The notes: generated by a model from the letters alone, not told the origin. A DNA stretch of 64,000 bases from Daejeonella sp. JGW-45 (GCF_029360805.1 NZ_JARKNC010000006.1:188199-252198); one strand, 5' to 3'; shown: positions 1 through 9,730, numbered from the stretch's first letter. Numbers and translations are program-made.

Positions 1-2121
1 AGTACTGTAAATAAGGTTCACTAGCTCAGCCTCCCTGAAGGGCTTCATTAGCAAGCCATCAAATCCTTGCCTCATTACATTTTCCTGCTCCCAGGGGAGT
101 GCTTGGGCTGTAAGAGCGAAAATATGTATACCAACGGGCAATTTCTTTCGTAAAATAGAACATAGTTCAGCCCCATTCAATCGCGGCATTCTCATGTCTA
201 ATAATACACAGCGAAGCTTTTCATCGTGCGTTTCTTTTAGCAAAGCCAACGGATCGCTGAAGCATTTGTAATCAATATTATTTTTTTCAAAAATAGCAGA
301 GCAAAGCTGCAGGATGAAACCGTCATCATCGACCATCCAGACACTACCGTCGTAAGGCTCCCTGTCTGTATGTTCTTGAATAGTAATAGCCTGCGCCGGT
401 TTCTCAGCCTTAATAAAGGGGAGATAAACAGTGAAGCAACTTCCTTCGCCCATCGTGCTTTTTACATAGATCCGGCCGCCGAGATGAGAGACGATGGTTT
501 GCACAATACTAAGGCCCAGGCCGGTGCCGGAACTGTTGTTCCTCGCTGCGTTTTCTGTACGTTCAAATTCACTAAAGATGTGACGGGTGTCTTCCGGACT
601 TATACCTATTCCGGTGTCTTCCACCTGGATATTGAGGTGTATTTTCCCGTTATTTTCCTTACCGGCAACCGTCAGCGTGATTGTTCCGGTTTCGGTATAT
701 TTTACGGCATTTCCAATTAAGTTGTAAAAGATCTGTTTTAAACGGAAAGGGTCGCCTTCAAGGTACAATTCAGTATTTAATTCATAGTTTGGGATCAATA
801 CAAGCGTCTTTTTCTCAGCATGAACCCTCATCACGGAGATCACTTCATCAACAAGATCTTCTAGTCTGAAAACGCAATTAGTAAAGTTAAATTTCCCTGA
901 GATAATATTGCTGTAGTCCAGGACTTCGTTCACTATTTGAAGCAGGTGGCCTGAAGAATTGTAGATTGCATCTATATTCTTGCTGCCTGCTTCATTCTGT
1001 TGTTTGGTCAGTTCTGCATAGCCCATTATGGCCTGTAGCGGGGTTCTTATTTCATGGCTCATATTTGACAGGAATCGTTGCTTAGCCATCGTGTGATAAG
1101 CGGCCTCCTGATTGGCGTGTTCAAGCATCTGACGGTATTTATTGTTCCTGGTAATGTCTGTCAGTATAAAATATCCCAGGCATGCAGTGACAAGAAAAAA
1201 CGCCATTATGATTAGCTTGATCTCCCTGCTACTTTTCGACACGACAAGAAGGGCTTGCAGATGATTTGCCCTGGATTGTTTCACAACTTCATTTTCAACC
1301 TGTTCCAGAATGGTGAGCATCTGACTGACCAGGACATTACCCGCATCGGTTAACTGTTTTTCGCGGGAAATAAATTGCACAGCCTGTTGTTTCTGTTTTT
1401 TCTGCAGATTCACTAAAACCGAATCTACACTCTTGACCAAGCTGTCTTTGACAGCCGACGGAAAGGTATCAATGGTAATACTCAGTTCTTCATTGATGAT
1501 TTTCTGAGGCGTTGTATTTTCTGAATTTGTTCTTTTACCAAATATTCTTTTAAGTAAACCAACGGGTGTTTCCTCTTTTCTGGCAGGAATAATGGTGGTT
1601 GTCGATCTGTTTTCTGCTTTAAGCACGGTTGTGCTGTCAGGGCGTTTGGAATTATCAAGCAGGAGCTCGTTCAGGCTGCTTAATTCTCCATTGAGTGCTT
1701 TATTATTCACAATTGCGCCCCTTATCGTCAGGTAGTCCGCAAATAATTTTTCGCGCTTTCGAAGCAATACTTTCATTGTGTAAATACGGCCCACCTGCGA
1801 TTTGTCACCTTTATAAAGTTTTTGAAGCGTGTCCAGGGAATGCATCAGGTGGCGGGATTCCCGGCGGAAAAGGGCAGGGGCTTCCGCGGCGGCCTTAGCG
1901 GAAAGTGATCGCTGAACCTGCTCCAGTTTCGTTATCCTCCGATAGAGGTTATTTACAACTGAAAGTCTTTCATCGGGTTCAGAAAACTGTTCAACCGTTT
2001 TTAACATCTCCCGGAACGCTACATTGCTAACGCTCCAGGCCAGGAAAAGGGCTGTACAGGCAATCAGGAAGGCTATTATAACCTTTCCCTTGATCATTTT
2101 TCTGAATGGTATCGGATTCAT
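1..2121 (-). CDS. Hybrid sensor histidine kinase with C-terminal receiver domain (cut by window edge)
   Basis: Reading the minus strand from ATG at 2121 gives 707 open codons down to base 1, so the C-terminal end lies outside. There is a membrane helix near residues 10-30, a long coiled-coil-rich periplasmic-type segment, and a second helix near 285-305. The HisKA box SHEIRTP follows, with phospho-acceptor His356. Next come the ATPase signatures DTGIGIS and GTGLGLSIV, and a receiver domain whose phospho-acceptor is Asp642 in VLLDMRMPRL. Only a few residues of the receiver should be missing. The order fits a membrane-bound hybrid kinase that passes phosphate from His to its own Asp. The sensed signal is not evident, and no partner regulator gene is visible here. 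Kinase identity is secure; its role is unknown. Confidence 0.93.
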   Translation of the reverse strand, partial: MNPIPFRKMIKGKVIIAFLIACTALFLAWSVSNVAFREMLKTVEQFSEPDERLSVVNNLYRRITKLEQVQRSLSAKAAAEAPALFRRESRHLMHSLDTLQKLYKGDKSQVGRIYTMKVLLRKREKLFADYLTIRGAIVNNKALNGELSSLNELLLDNSKRPDSTTVLKAENRSTTTIIPARKEETPVGLLKRIFGKRTNSENTTPQKIINEELSITIDTFPSAVKDSLVKSVDSVLVNLQKKQKQQAVQFISREKQLTDAGNVLVSQMLTILEQVENEVVKQSRANHLQALLVVSKSSREIKLIIMAFFLVTACLGYFILTDITRNNKYRQMLEHANQEAAYHTMAKQRFLSNMSHEIRTPLQAIMGYAELTKQQNEAGSKNIDAIYNSSGHLLQIVNEVLDYSNIISGKFNFTNCVFRLEDLVDEVISVMRVHAEKKTLVLIPNYELNTELYLEGDPFRLKQIFYNLIGNAVKYTETGTITLTVAGKENNGKIHLNIQVEDTGIGISPEDTRHIFSEFERTENAARNNSSGTGLGLSIVQTIVSHLGGRIYVKSTMGEGSCFTVYLPFIKAEKPAQAITIQEHTDREPYDGSVWMVDDDGFILQLCSAIFEKNNIDYKCFSDPLALLKETHDEKLRCVLLDMRMPRLNGAELCSILRKKLPVGIHIFALTAQALPWEQENVMRQGFDGLLMKPFREAELVNLIYST

Positions 2122-2344
2122 TAAAGATACTGAGTCTGCGGTCCTATTTTAAAACTCTCCGAATGGCTCTTTTATTGTCGCAGCAGTATTTGAGAAATTT
2201 TGGATCTGATTTTCCTTGTTTCTATGGGTAATGGCGGGTAAGGAGACACGAAAAGTGGAGCCCTTAGTCACAGCACTATTTACCCATAGATGATCTCTTC
2301 CCTTTTAATTAGGTATGCGACGGCATAGCAAGTCCTGAGGTCCC

Positions 2345-5047
2345 TCAGGTTTGGAATAGGCTTTGAGCCTTCTTAATAACCTGTTCAAGATCAATGCCCT
2401 TACCAAGAACTCCTTTAAAGATGTCACCCTCTTGTTTTAGGCGATCGACTGCAGTAAAGATGGTAAAGTCTTTCATTTTTAGTCCAGATTTGACCTCGTC
2501 CCAATGCAGGGGCATTGAAACCGTAGCGCCCGGCTTAGGCCGCAGGGAGTATGGCCCGGCAATGGTGGCACCAGGGCGGTTCTGTAAAAAATCCAGGTAC
2601 ATCTTCCCTTTACGTTTAGCAATCATTCGTTCCAGGCTCGTAAACGCTGGAAGGTGACTGTGTACAATATTTACAATGATCCGCGCAAACATCTGGGATT
2701 GATCATAGGAGTATTTAGCTCCCAGAGGAATGTAGATATGGATACCGGTAGAACCTGATGTTTTACAAAAGCAAGGGGTTTCAATTGCATCACAAATCTT
2801 TTTTACCTCCAGCGCTGCTTCTATCACTTGGTCAAACGTGTTTTTGTCGGGGTCGAGGTCGATAACGCAATAATCGGGCTGATCCGGCGATTGTACACGG
2901 CTGAACCATGGATTCATCTCAATACAGCCGAGCGAGGCCATCCAGAGAAGGGTGGCTTCATCCGCGCCAACAAGATATTCTTTATGCTCGCCTTCACCAT
3001 TTACGTATGGGAAGGTCTTAACCCAATCCGGTGCTTTCCCTTTCACATCTTTCTGATAAAAACTTTTTCCGTGTATACCCCCGGGGAAGCGGTTTAAAGA
3101 TTGCGGTCGGTCTTTCAGATAGGGTATTATATATTCAGCAATTTGATAGTAAAAGTTGAACATATCGCGTTTACTTACTCCATCTTCGGGCCAATAAAGC
3201 TTGCTCAGGCTTGTAAATTTCAGCTCGTGCCCGCAAACCTTCTTTACCTGGGTTTCATCTTTAGGGTTTAAAAGCGTCTTTTTGAATTTACCTTTTGGTG
3301 GCCTTACGGCATGCTGGTGGATGGCTTCGGGTTCATCATTAACGATATTCTCAGTATGTTCTGAGACTTCGAGAATAACCTCGTGTGCTTGTTTATCGGA
3401 GCGCATTCCCTGGAAGGAGGGATGCCTGAATACGCCATCACTGGTTATCTCGGTGAACGCTATCTCGCACACGAGTTCCGGTTTCAACCACGTAGCCTTG
3501 GCTTGTGGTGGATTCGGACGGAAGCGAGACGGTTTATTGTAGTCCGGTTCAATAGGGAAGGGGCTTTTGTCAATAATCAGTGGTTTGAACTTCGCAAGCA
3601 TCTCTTTTTGTTGGGAATGCGAAAAACCCGTTCCAACTTTTCCTGCGTACTGAAACTCTCCGTTTTTGTACACACCTAAGAGTAGTGAGCTGAAAGCTTT
3701 TGTCGTATCTTTGTTGCGAGTGTAACCGCCTATAACCACTTCCTGTTTTTTGCTGATTTTTATTTTTAACCATTCCCTGGAACGGATGTTAACCGAGTAA
3801 GTGCTGTCAGCTTTTTTTGCAATAATACCCTCCAGCCCCAGTCGTTCTGCGGCGCTAAAAAAGTCTGTCCCATTTGCATTAAAAACCTGACTCAACCGTA
3901 CATTGTCATCGTCGGTGGGCAAGATTTCTTTCAGCACCTTCTGGCGCTGGATCAGGGGTAATTCCATTAAGTTTTTCCCTTCATACCATAGCAGGTCGAA
4001 GACGTAAAAAGCGAGTTCTCCGTCAGCTTCACTTCGCCAGTTTTGCAAACTTCCAAAGTTCGATACGCCTTTATCATTTAGAACCAGGATCTCGCCATCA
4101 AGCACTGCATTGAACTTCCAGCTCTGCAGAGTTTTTTGAATTGGATAGAATTTATCATTAAAGCTTTTATTGTTCCTGGATAGAATGTCAGCTTCTCCAT
4201 TATTTAAGAAAGCCAAAGCTCTATAACCATCCCACTTGACCTCGTACACCCAGTCCGGATCGTCAAACGGCTCATCAACAAGTGTAGCAAGCATAGGTTT
4301 GATTCCGGTTGGAAATCTGGTTTTTTTCGCTCTTTTCAGTAAAGATTCGCTGTCTTCTCCGGATTTAGCATGTTCTTTTGCCGACGAGTTAGTCGTTACT
4401 CCTTTTTTTTTGAAATTTTCTTTTTTTAAAGCCTGCTCATGTCCTTCTTTCCAGACCTTTTCGCCGGTGTTTTCCATAGCCTCAATCGTTTTGCCAGAAA
4501 GTATAGATTTGTCCTTTTTGGTAATGTCCGTTGTCGAGGCGAATTCATCCTTATGCTTTATAAGCAGCCATGCATTTTCACCCATCCCCTGAGTATGAAC
4601 AAGTGCATATTCTCCTCGCAGCTTTTTCCCATGGAGTCTGATTTTGAGAGAACCATCCTTTAATTGTTTGATCAGATGTTTTTCCTGAGCTTTTTTCCCT
4701 TTGATTTTGTCGATCGGTTCGTAAGCGCCCTCATCCCACACAATAACTGTCCCGCCGCCATACTCACCCTGCGGGATAATACCTTCAAACAACCTGTAAT
4801 CATAAGGGTGATCCTCTACCATCATAGCCAGTCTTTTTGTGTTCGGGTCTGTGGAAGGGCCTTTCGGCACGGCCCAGCTTTTGAGCACGCCTTCCATCTC
4901 GAGCCTAAAATCATAATGTAGGCGGCTTGCGTCATGTTTTTGAATTACGAATCGAAGTTCGTCCTTTGCCTTACTTTTTCCTGCCTTCGGCTCTGAAGTT
5001 TTCGTAAAGTCTCGCTTATCTATATACTTTTTCAAACTCATAATCAT
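2345..5047 (-). CDS. ligD: ATP-dependent DNA ligase D (phosphoesterase-ligase-polymerase)
   Basis: This 900-residue protein carries all three LigD modules in the order phosphoesterase, ligase, polymerase. The N-terminal 3'-phosphoesterase shows His38-Asp39, Arg42, His44, Asp46 and His80. The ligase has the nucleotidyl-lysine motif EVKWDG with Lys271, followed by an OB-type region ending near residue 560. The polymerase/primase domain starts near residue 615 and contains the metal-binding motif VIDLDPD. In bacteria LigD repairs double-strand breaks with the Ku protein. No ku gene flanks it here, which is less common. The lysine-rich linker at about 195-245 joins the first two modules. A second in-frame ATG two codons later could also be the start. 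Identity is very secure. Confidence 0.97.
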   Translation of the reverse strand: MIMSLKKYIDKRDFTKTSEPKAGKSKAKDELRFVIQKHDASRLHYDFRLEMEGVLKSWAVPKGPSTDPNTKRLAMMVEDHPYDYRLFEGIIPQGEYGGGTVIVWDEGAYEPIDKIKGKKAQEKHLIKQLKDGSLKIRLHGKKLRGEYALVHTQGMGENAWLLIKHKDEFASTTDITKKDKSILSGKTIEAMENTGEKVWKEGHEQALKKENFKKKGVTTNSSAKEHAKSGEDSESLLKRAKKTRFPTGIKPMLATLVDEPFDDPDWVYEVKWDGYRALAFLNNGEADILSRNNKSFNDKFYPIQKTLQSWKFNAVLDGEILVLNDKGVSNFGSLQNWRSEADGELAFYVFDLLWYEGKNLMELPLIQRQKVLKEILPTDDDNVRLSQVFNANGTDFFSAAERLGLEGIIAKKADSTYSVNIRSREWLKIKISKKQEVVIGGYTRNKDTTKAFSSLLLGVYKNGEFQYAGKVGTGFSHSQQKEMLAKFKPLIIDKSPFPIEPDYNKPSRFRPNPPQAKATWLKPELVCEIAFTEITSDGVFRHPSFQGMRSDKQAHEVILEVSEHTENIVNDEPEAIHQHAVRPPKGKFKKTLLNPKDETQVKKVCGHELKFTSLSKLYWPEDGVSKRDMFNFYYQIAEYIIPYLKDRPQSLNRFPGGIHGKSFYQKDVKGKAPDWVKTFPYVNGEGEHKEYLVGADEATLLWMASLGCIEMNPWFSRVQSPDQPDYCVIDLDPDKNTFDQVIEAALEVKKICDAIETPCFCKTSGSTGIHIYIPLGAKYSYDQSQMFARIIVNIVHSHLPAFTSLERMIAKRKGKMYLDFLQNRPGATIAGPYSLRPKPGATVSMPLHWDEVKSGLKMKDFTIFTAVDRLKQEGDIFKGVLGKGIDLEQVIKKAQSLFQT

Positions 5048-5308
5048 GTTCTTCTATCAGGGATATAACAGCTGCTTCTGCTTAACATCGCGAAGCTCGA
5101 AAAGTTTAAGTCTTCGCAAGGGCCTACCATTTCGGTGCAGGATAGCTGAGACTTTGTATGCTATCGCTGGATATAATATATAGGGTTCCGGAAAAAAAAA
5201 CAGCTACTTTATACTTCTGATCAATTGGGAAATATATTGTAGTTTTACATCGTATCCGGACGAGGGTATTCCCCGTAGCGGAAGCGCCTCCTTAAATTAG
5301 GTATAACC

Positions 5309-5383
5309 GGGAAATTAGCTCAGCTGGTTTAGAGCACTACCTCGACAAGGTAGGGGTCGCTGGTTCGAACCCAGTATTTCCCA
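5309..5383 (+). tRNA. tRNA-Val (anticodon GAC)
   Basis: The sequence folds as a full cloverleaf of 75 nt. The acceptor stem GGGAAAT (5309-5315) pairs with ATTTCCC (5376-5382). The D stem is GCTC/GAGC, the anticodon stem CTACC/GGTAG, and the T arm closes a TTCGAAC loop. Anticodon GAC is at 5344-5346. There is a 5-nt variable loop, so it is not a Ser or Leu tRNA. The 3' CCA is not encoded. The base at position 33 reads C (5343) instead of the near-universal T. A clear terminator follows at 5420-5440. Confidence 0.93.
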
Positions 5384-5419
5384 CATCAGTCGCCGTTTAA
5401 ACGACGGCTTAAAGAAAAC

Positions 5420-5440
5420 AGGGACCTTAGTCCCTTTTTT
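5420..5440 (+). terminator. Intrinsic terminator behind tRNA-Val
   Basis: AGGGAC (5420-5425) pairs perfectly with GTCCCT (5430-5435) around a CTTA loop, and six T residues run through 5435-5440. This is a textbook Rho-independent terminator on the plus strand about 37 nt past the tRNA. Confidence 0.85.
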
Positions 5441-5559
5441 ATTGAAATTTTGCCGGCCCCGGCGTGACTGAAATTTGATCCTTTGGTAAGAGGTGGCGAC
5501 GACCCCTTTTGCCGCGACCTGGTAGCTTTTCGCACTCTTTTCGGGATCGCTCCCGACTA

Positions 5560-5584
5560 CCGGGACTGTTCCCGGAGATTTTTT
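5560..5584 (+). terminator. Terminator-like hairpin in gene-free region
   Basis: CCGGGA (5560-5565) pairs with TCCCGG (5570-5575) around CTGT, followed by AGA and a T run to 5584. A second perfect hairpin, TCGGGA/TCCCGA (5541-5556), sits directly before it. No open reading frame ends here, so what it terminates is unclear. Confidence 0.5.
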
Positions 5585-5666
5585 CTTGTTACTTACTATG
5601 GTTTAGAAGTGCTAAGAGATACATTTATAAAACTATTGTCCCAATGGCCAAGGCTCTATTCTAAAT

Positions 5667-5674
5667 TAAGTTTG
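5667..5674 (+). promoter_or_regulatory. Candidate -7 box for the symporter gene
   Basis: TAAGTTTG matches the Bacteroidota -7 consensus TAnnTTTG, 39 nt before the ATG at 5714. No good TTG box is found at the expected 19-21 nt upstream, so confidence is limited. Confidence 0.35.
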
Positions 5675-5713
5675 AGCGGTCGATAAACGGAAATATTAGC
5701 TGCTTAAATTAGT

Positions 5714-7408
5714 ATGAGCCCGGATTTAGATACCATAGTCATCTTTGTTTTTTCGGCCTTTGTATTATTCATAGGTTTGGTTTTTGCAAGGACCGGAATT
5801 AATTTAAAGTCTTTCTTCGCCGGCGGGGAGTCTGTTCCCTGGTTTATCGGAGGCCTATCGTTATTCATGAGTTTCTTTTCTGCAGGCACCTTTGTAGCGT
5901 GGGGATCAATAGCCTACAAATATGGATGGGTGGCTATTACCATTCAATGGACAATGTGTATCGGAGCGTTGATTAGCGGCGTGTATCTGGCACCGTTGTG
6001 GAAATCAACAGGTAACCTTACCGCAGCGGAGTTTATCAGAGAGCGTCTTGGCCCGCATGTGCAGAAAACCTATATCTACATTTTTATGCTGGTTTCCCTA
6101 TTTATTAAGGGAACTGTATTGTACCCGGTAGCCAAGCTTGTCAGTGCTTCATTAGGGTATCCATTGATGCCATCTACTGTAGTTTTGGGTCTATTTATGA
6201 TCGCTTATACAGCAGTTGGAGGGCTCTGGGCGGTTATGGTTACCGATATTCTTCAGTTTGTAATATTAACGGCTGCGGTTCTGATTATACTTCCGCTCTC
6301 ATTCGATGCAGCGGGAGGTCTGGAAAAGTTTCAGGCGAACGCCCCTGCAGGTTTTTTTGAATTGATAAATGGGGAATTTACTCTGGGATTCATCATCGCA
6401 TTCACCCTGTATCATATTTTTTATATCGGAGGGAACTGGACTTTTGTGCAGCGTTACACCAGTGTCAAGGATAACAGGTCAGCCAGTAAAGTGGCGTACC
6501 TGTTTGCAGGGTTGTATTTGATCAGCCCAGTGCTATGGATGCTTCCGCCTATGATTTATAAGACCATTAATCCGGCGCTGACCGGCCTCGATACTGAAAA
6601 TGCCTATCTTATGATCTGCCAGTTAGTACTTCCTCCAGGCTTATTAGGGTTGATGCTTACCGGAATGTATTTTTCAACTTCAGCATCTGCAAATACAACC
6701 CTGAATGTGGTCTCAGCAGTTTTTACAAACGACATTTATAAGGGCCGGATTAACCCTGGAGCAAGCGATCGGCGCTTGATGCGGGTTGCGCGATGGTCAT
6801 CGTGGCTAATTGGTCTGGGAATGATAGTAATCGCTTTGACCGTACCTTATATTGGCGGGCTGGTGAATGTTACAATTAGTGTAGGTGCCATAACAGGTGG
6901 GCCGATTCTCGCTCCTCCGCTATGGGCCCTGTTTTCTAAACGGCTGAGTGGGAAGGCAACCTTGGTTATTACCTACATTAGTCTGGCAATCAATCTGGTC
7001 TTTAAAATTATTTTACCATTCTTTATAGATTTCGGATTGACGAGAGGAGAGGAAATGCTTGTCGGTGTGGGCGTTCCTTTGATGCTTTTAATTGCCAACG
7101 AAATCAGGACATATTATGCTGGTTATATAAGCCCCCGGTACATCGAGTTTAGGAGACTTAAAAGCTCGAGAAAAGTTCAACAGGATAATTTGACGGAAGA
7201 AGAGATCAGGCAATCCTTACAGCAAAATAAGTTTGGTCTGAAAATTACAGCATTTGCTCTGGCATTTACCGCATTCTTGCTATTACTGCTTGGGCTGATT
7301 ACCGGCAAAAATCTTGATCTATTAGGTTCGATCGCTGCTTTAATCCTTATCCTGGCCTGGATTCCCTGGAGGGCGTCAGCTAAGATAGTCGCCGGTCCGT
7401 TGAACTAG
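5714..7408 (+). CDS. Sodium:solute symporter (SSS family)
   Basis: This 564-residue protein has about 13-14 hydrophobic helices and the look of the SSS (SLC5-like) family. The start is typical, with a helix, then a short loop FFAGGESVPWFIGG and helix SLFMSFFSAGTF, which resembles the sodium-site region of these carriers. It should import a small organic solute with Na+ across the inner membrane. The substrate cannot be read from sequence. The next gene, an FAD oxidoreductase, starts 26 bp downstream in the same direction and a LacI-type regulator follows, so the solute is probably a sugar or sugar derivative oxidised by that enzyme. This link is inference from context. Confidence 0.9.
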   Translation: MSPDLDTIVIFVFSAFVLFIGLVFARTGINLKSFFAGGESVPWFIGGLSLFMSFFSAGTFVAWGSIAYKYGWVAITIQWTMCIGALISGVYLAPLWKSTGNLTAAEFIRERLGPHVQKTYIYIFMLVSLFIKGTVLYPVAKLVSASLGYPLMPSTVVLGLFMIAYTAVGGLWAVMVTDILQFVILTAAVLIILPLSFDAAGGLEKFQANAPAGFFELINGEFTLGFIIAFTLYHIFYIGGNWTFVQRYTSVKDNRSASKVAYLFAGLYLISPVLWMLPPMIYKTINPALTGLDTENAYLMICQLVLPPGLLGLMLTGMYFSTSASANTTLNVVSAVFTNDIYKGRINPGASDRRLMRVARWSSWLIGLGMIVIALTVPYIGGLVNVTISVGAITGGPILAPPLWALFSKRLSGKATLVITYISLAINLVFKIILPFFIDFGLTRGEEMLVGVGVPLMLLIANEIRTYYAGYISPRYIEFRRLKSSRKVQQDNLTEEEIRQSLQQNKFGLKITAFALAFTAFLLLLLGLITGKNLDLLGSIAALILILAWIPWRASAKIVAGPLN

Positions 7409-7434
7409 AATATCTATTACCAAATAAGATAATT

Positions 7435-9711
7435 ATGATAAAAAGTGAGTTTTCATCTGTCGGCCGTTCCATTCAGGAGCGGTCATTGGATGCCGATCTG
7501 GTTATTGTTGGCGGAGGAATTGCCGGAACCTGCGGAGCCATTGCTGCTGCCCGGGAGGGTCTAAAGGTTATTCTGGTGCAAGACAGGCCAGTGCTTGGCG
7601 GTAATGCTTCAAGTGAAGTAAGACTGTGGATATTAGGAGCGACCTCAAGTATGGGAAATAATAATCGTTGGTCCAGAGAGGGCGGGGTATTAAATGAGAT
7701 ACTCGTCGAAAATATGTACCGAAACCCGGATGGAAATGCCATCATTCTGGATACTATTTTACTGGAAAAGGTAAAGGAGGAGCAGAACTTGATATTGCTT
7801 TTAAATACGGCAGTCTATGAAGTAGTTAAATCCGAAGCAGATATAATACGATCGGTAATAGGCTTCTGCAGCCAGAATTCTACCCGCTATATTTTGTCAG
7901 CACCCTACTTTTGCGATGCCTCAGGCGATGGTATCGTCGCCTTTCAGGCAGGAGCTGCATTCAGGATGGGGGCAGAATCAAAAGATGAATTTGACGAGGG
8001 GTTCGCCCCCGACAAAGAGTACGGGGAACTGTTAGGACATTCGATCTACTTTTTTACCAAGGATGCTGGCAGGCCCATTACATTTACTGCTCCATCTTAC
8101 GCGTTGAAAGATGTTTCTTCCATCGTGAAATATCGTTCATACGATGTTAGCGATCACGGATGCAAGCTCTGGTGGCTTGAATATGGTGGCAGACTTGATA
8201 CCATTCACCAAACCGAGGAGATCAAATGGGAATTATGGAAAGTGATCTATGGGATATGGGATCATGTAAAAAATTCCGGAAAGTATCCCGAAGCCGAAAC
8301 CCTTACCCTCGAATGGGTTGGTCATATTCCCGGAAAACGTGAAAGCCGTCGTTTTGAAGGCGACTACATGCTTTCGCAAAAAGACGTAGTTGAGCAACTG
8401 CATCATCCCGATGCTATTTCTTATGGTGGGTGGTCTTTAGATTTGCACCCCGCCGACGGCGTGTTTAGTGACCGTCCGGGATGTAATCAATGGCATTCGA
8501 AGGGCGTTTATCAAATTCCCCTCCGCTGTCTGTACAGCAAAAATATTAAGAACCTCTGGCTGGCCGGAAGGATAATCAGTGCAAGTCATGTAGCATTCGG
8601 GTCTGCAAGAGTAATGGCTACGGTCTCTTATTCAGCCCAGGTGCTCGGCCTGGCCACCCAGTATTGTCTGAGAAAAGCAATCACTCCATCCGAACTAGCT
8701 AATTCTTCCTCAGTTCAGGAATTGCAGCAGGAACTTATGCAAAAGGGGCATTTTATTCCCGGACTGATCGCTCAAGGAAAAAATTTGGCTCATCAGGCAA
8801 AGCTCAGCTCCACCTCCGAGTTTAGACTGATGGAAATGGCAGCTGATGGAGGCTGGCAAAAACTTGAATACTCCGCTTCTCAATTATTGCCTGGCGCTGC
8901 TGGTGATCAGATCCAGATCAGTTTTGAAGTTGAATCAGTGGAAGATACAATTTTGACTTTCCAGTTGCGCTCAAGTGAAAAGCCGTATAACTACACTCCC
9001 GAAGTTGTTCTTGAGACCCGTGAAGTTTCCGTTTCAAAAGGGAGAAGTACTGTAATTGCAGAATTCGATTATGTGATCGGCGTCGAACAGTATGTTTTTG
9101 CGTGCATATTGAAAAATGAACTGGTTTCTATTAAAACAAGTAATATGTTTTTAACGGGAACCATGATGTTAATGAACAGATACAATAAAGCAGTTGCCAC
9201 CAGCGGTGTGCAGCTGCCGCCTGATGATATTGGGATAGATACTTTTGAATTCTGGCTTCCTTCCAGACGACCCGCCGAGCAAAATCTGGCATTTAAACTT
9301 ACAAAGTCTCTCGAGCCATTTAAAGTCTCCAACCTGACCAATGGTTATTGCCGTCCAACAAACAAAACAAATGCTTGGGTTGCCGGTGTTGAAGACCCTG
9401 ATCCATGTGTAAGATTGCAGTGGGATCAGCCAGTTCAGATTAAGCGGATAGTATTGTTCTTCGACTCAGATTTTGATCATCCGTTGGAATCGACCTTAAG
9501 GGTGCATCCCGAGCGAGTTGTGCCTCATACGGTAAGAAATTATAAGATTCTCAGTGATAAGGGCCAGTTGATCGTCGAAAAGACAGGAAATTATCAGACG
9601 GTCAACGAGGTGTTTTTTGATCAGGGAATCACCACGGCTTCTATCGAAATTCACCTGGAGCATCCGGCGCACAATGTCCCGGTCGCATTATTCGAAATTC
9701 AGGTTTTCTAA
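7435..9711 (+). CDS. FAD-dependent oxidoreductase (FAD_oxidored family) with C-terminal beta-rich region
   Basis: The 758-residue protein starts with a Rossmann dinucleotide fold: VIVGGGIAGTCGAIAAAREG near residues 23-42, then a second nucleotide contact at LGGNASSEVRLW. The FAD-binding half ends near residue 430 with a closing motif around LWLAGRIISASHVAFGSARVMATV. The remaining 300 residues look beta-rich and could bind carbohydrate, as in several Bacteroidota relatives. No signal peptide is visible, so it probably acts in the cytoplasm. It lies 26 bp after the symporter gene and is likely co-transcribed with it; the pair may import and oxidise a sugar-like compound. FAD family is secure; the substrate is unknown. 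Confidence 0.85.
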   Translation: MIKSEFSSVGRSIQERSLDADLVIVGGGIAGTCGAIAAAREGLKVILVQDRPVLGGNASSEVRLWILGATSSMGNNNRWSREGGVLNEILVENMYRNPDGNAIILDTILLEKVKEEQNLILLLNTAVYEVVKSEADIIRSVIGFCSQNSTRYILSAPYFCDASGDGIVAFQAGAAFRMGAESKDEFDEGFAPDKEYGELLGHSIYFFTKDAGRPITFTAPSYALKDVSSIVKYRSYDVSDHGCKLWWLEYGGRLDTIHQTEEIKWELWKVIYGIWDHVKNSGKYPEAETLTLEWVGHIPGKRESRRFEGDYMLSQKDVVEQLHHPDAISYGGWSLDLHPADGVFSDRPGCNQWHSKGVYQIPLRCLYSKNIKNLWLAGRIISASHVAFGSARVMATVSYSAQVLGLATQYCLRKAITPSELANSSSVQELQQELMQKGHFIPGLIAQGKNLAHQAKLSSTSEFRLMEMAADGGWQKLEYSASQLLPGAAGDQIQISFEVESVEDTILTFQLRSSEKPYNYTPEVVLETREVSVSKGRSTVIAEFDYVIGVEQYVFACILKNELVSIKTSNMFLTGTMMLMNRYNKAVATSGVQLPPDDIGIDTFEFWLPSRRPAEQNLAFKLTKSLEPFKVSNLTNGYCRPTNKTNAWVAGVEDPDPCVRLQWDQPVQIKRIVLFFDSDFDHPLESTLRVHPERVVPHTVRNYKILSDKGQLIVEKTGNYQTVNEVFFDQGITTASIEIHLEHPAHNVPVALFEIQVF

Positions 9712-9730
9712 TATATTGATACCTTGAGCA

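Larger units (their letters stand above)
5441..5713 (+). other. Gene-free stretch with two adjacent hairpins; possible small RNA
   Basis: No convincing coding frame is seen between the tRNA terminator and the symporter gene. A 67-codon frame at 5483-5686 has no recognisable features. The stretch is locally GC-rich and holds two neat hairpins at 5541-5556 and 5560-5575, the second followed by a T tract. Having its own terminator-like end suggests either a short non-coding transcript or the remains of a lost gene. Confidence 0.3.

Noticed and set aside
370-1898. Plus-strand frames of 60-116 codons in the first 2 kb
   Set aside because: They are opposite the hybrid kinase, whose domains read without interruption on the minus strand.
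5344-5348. Reading the tRNA anticodon as CGA (Ser)
   Set aside because: Shifting the loop breaks the anticodon stem, and the 5-nt variable loop excludes a Ser tRNA.
5483-5686. 67-codon frame in the gene-free stretch
   Set aside because: It runs through both hairpins and the terminator-like T tract and has no recognisable protein features.
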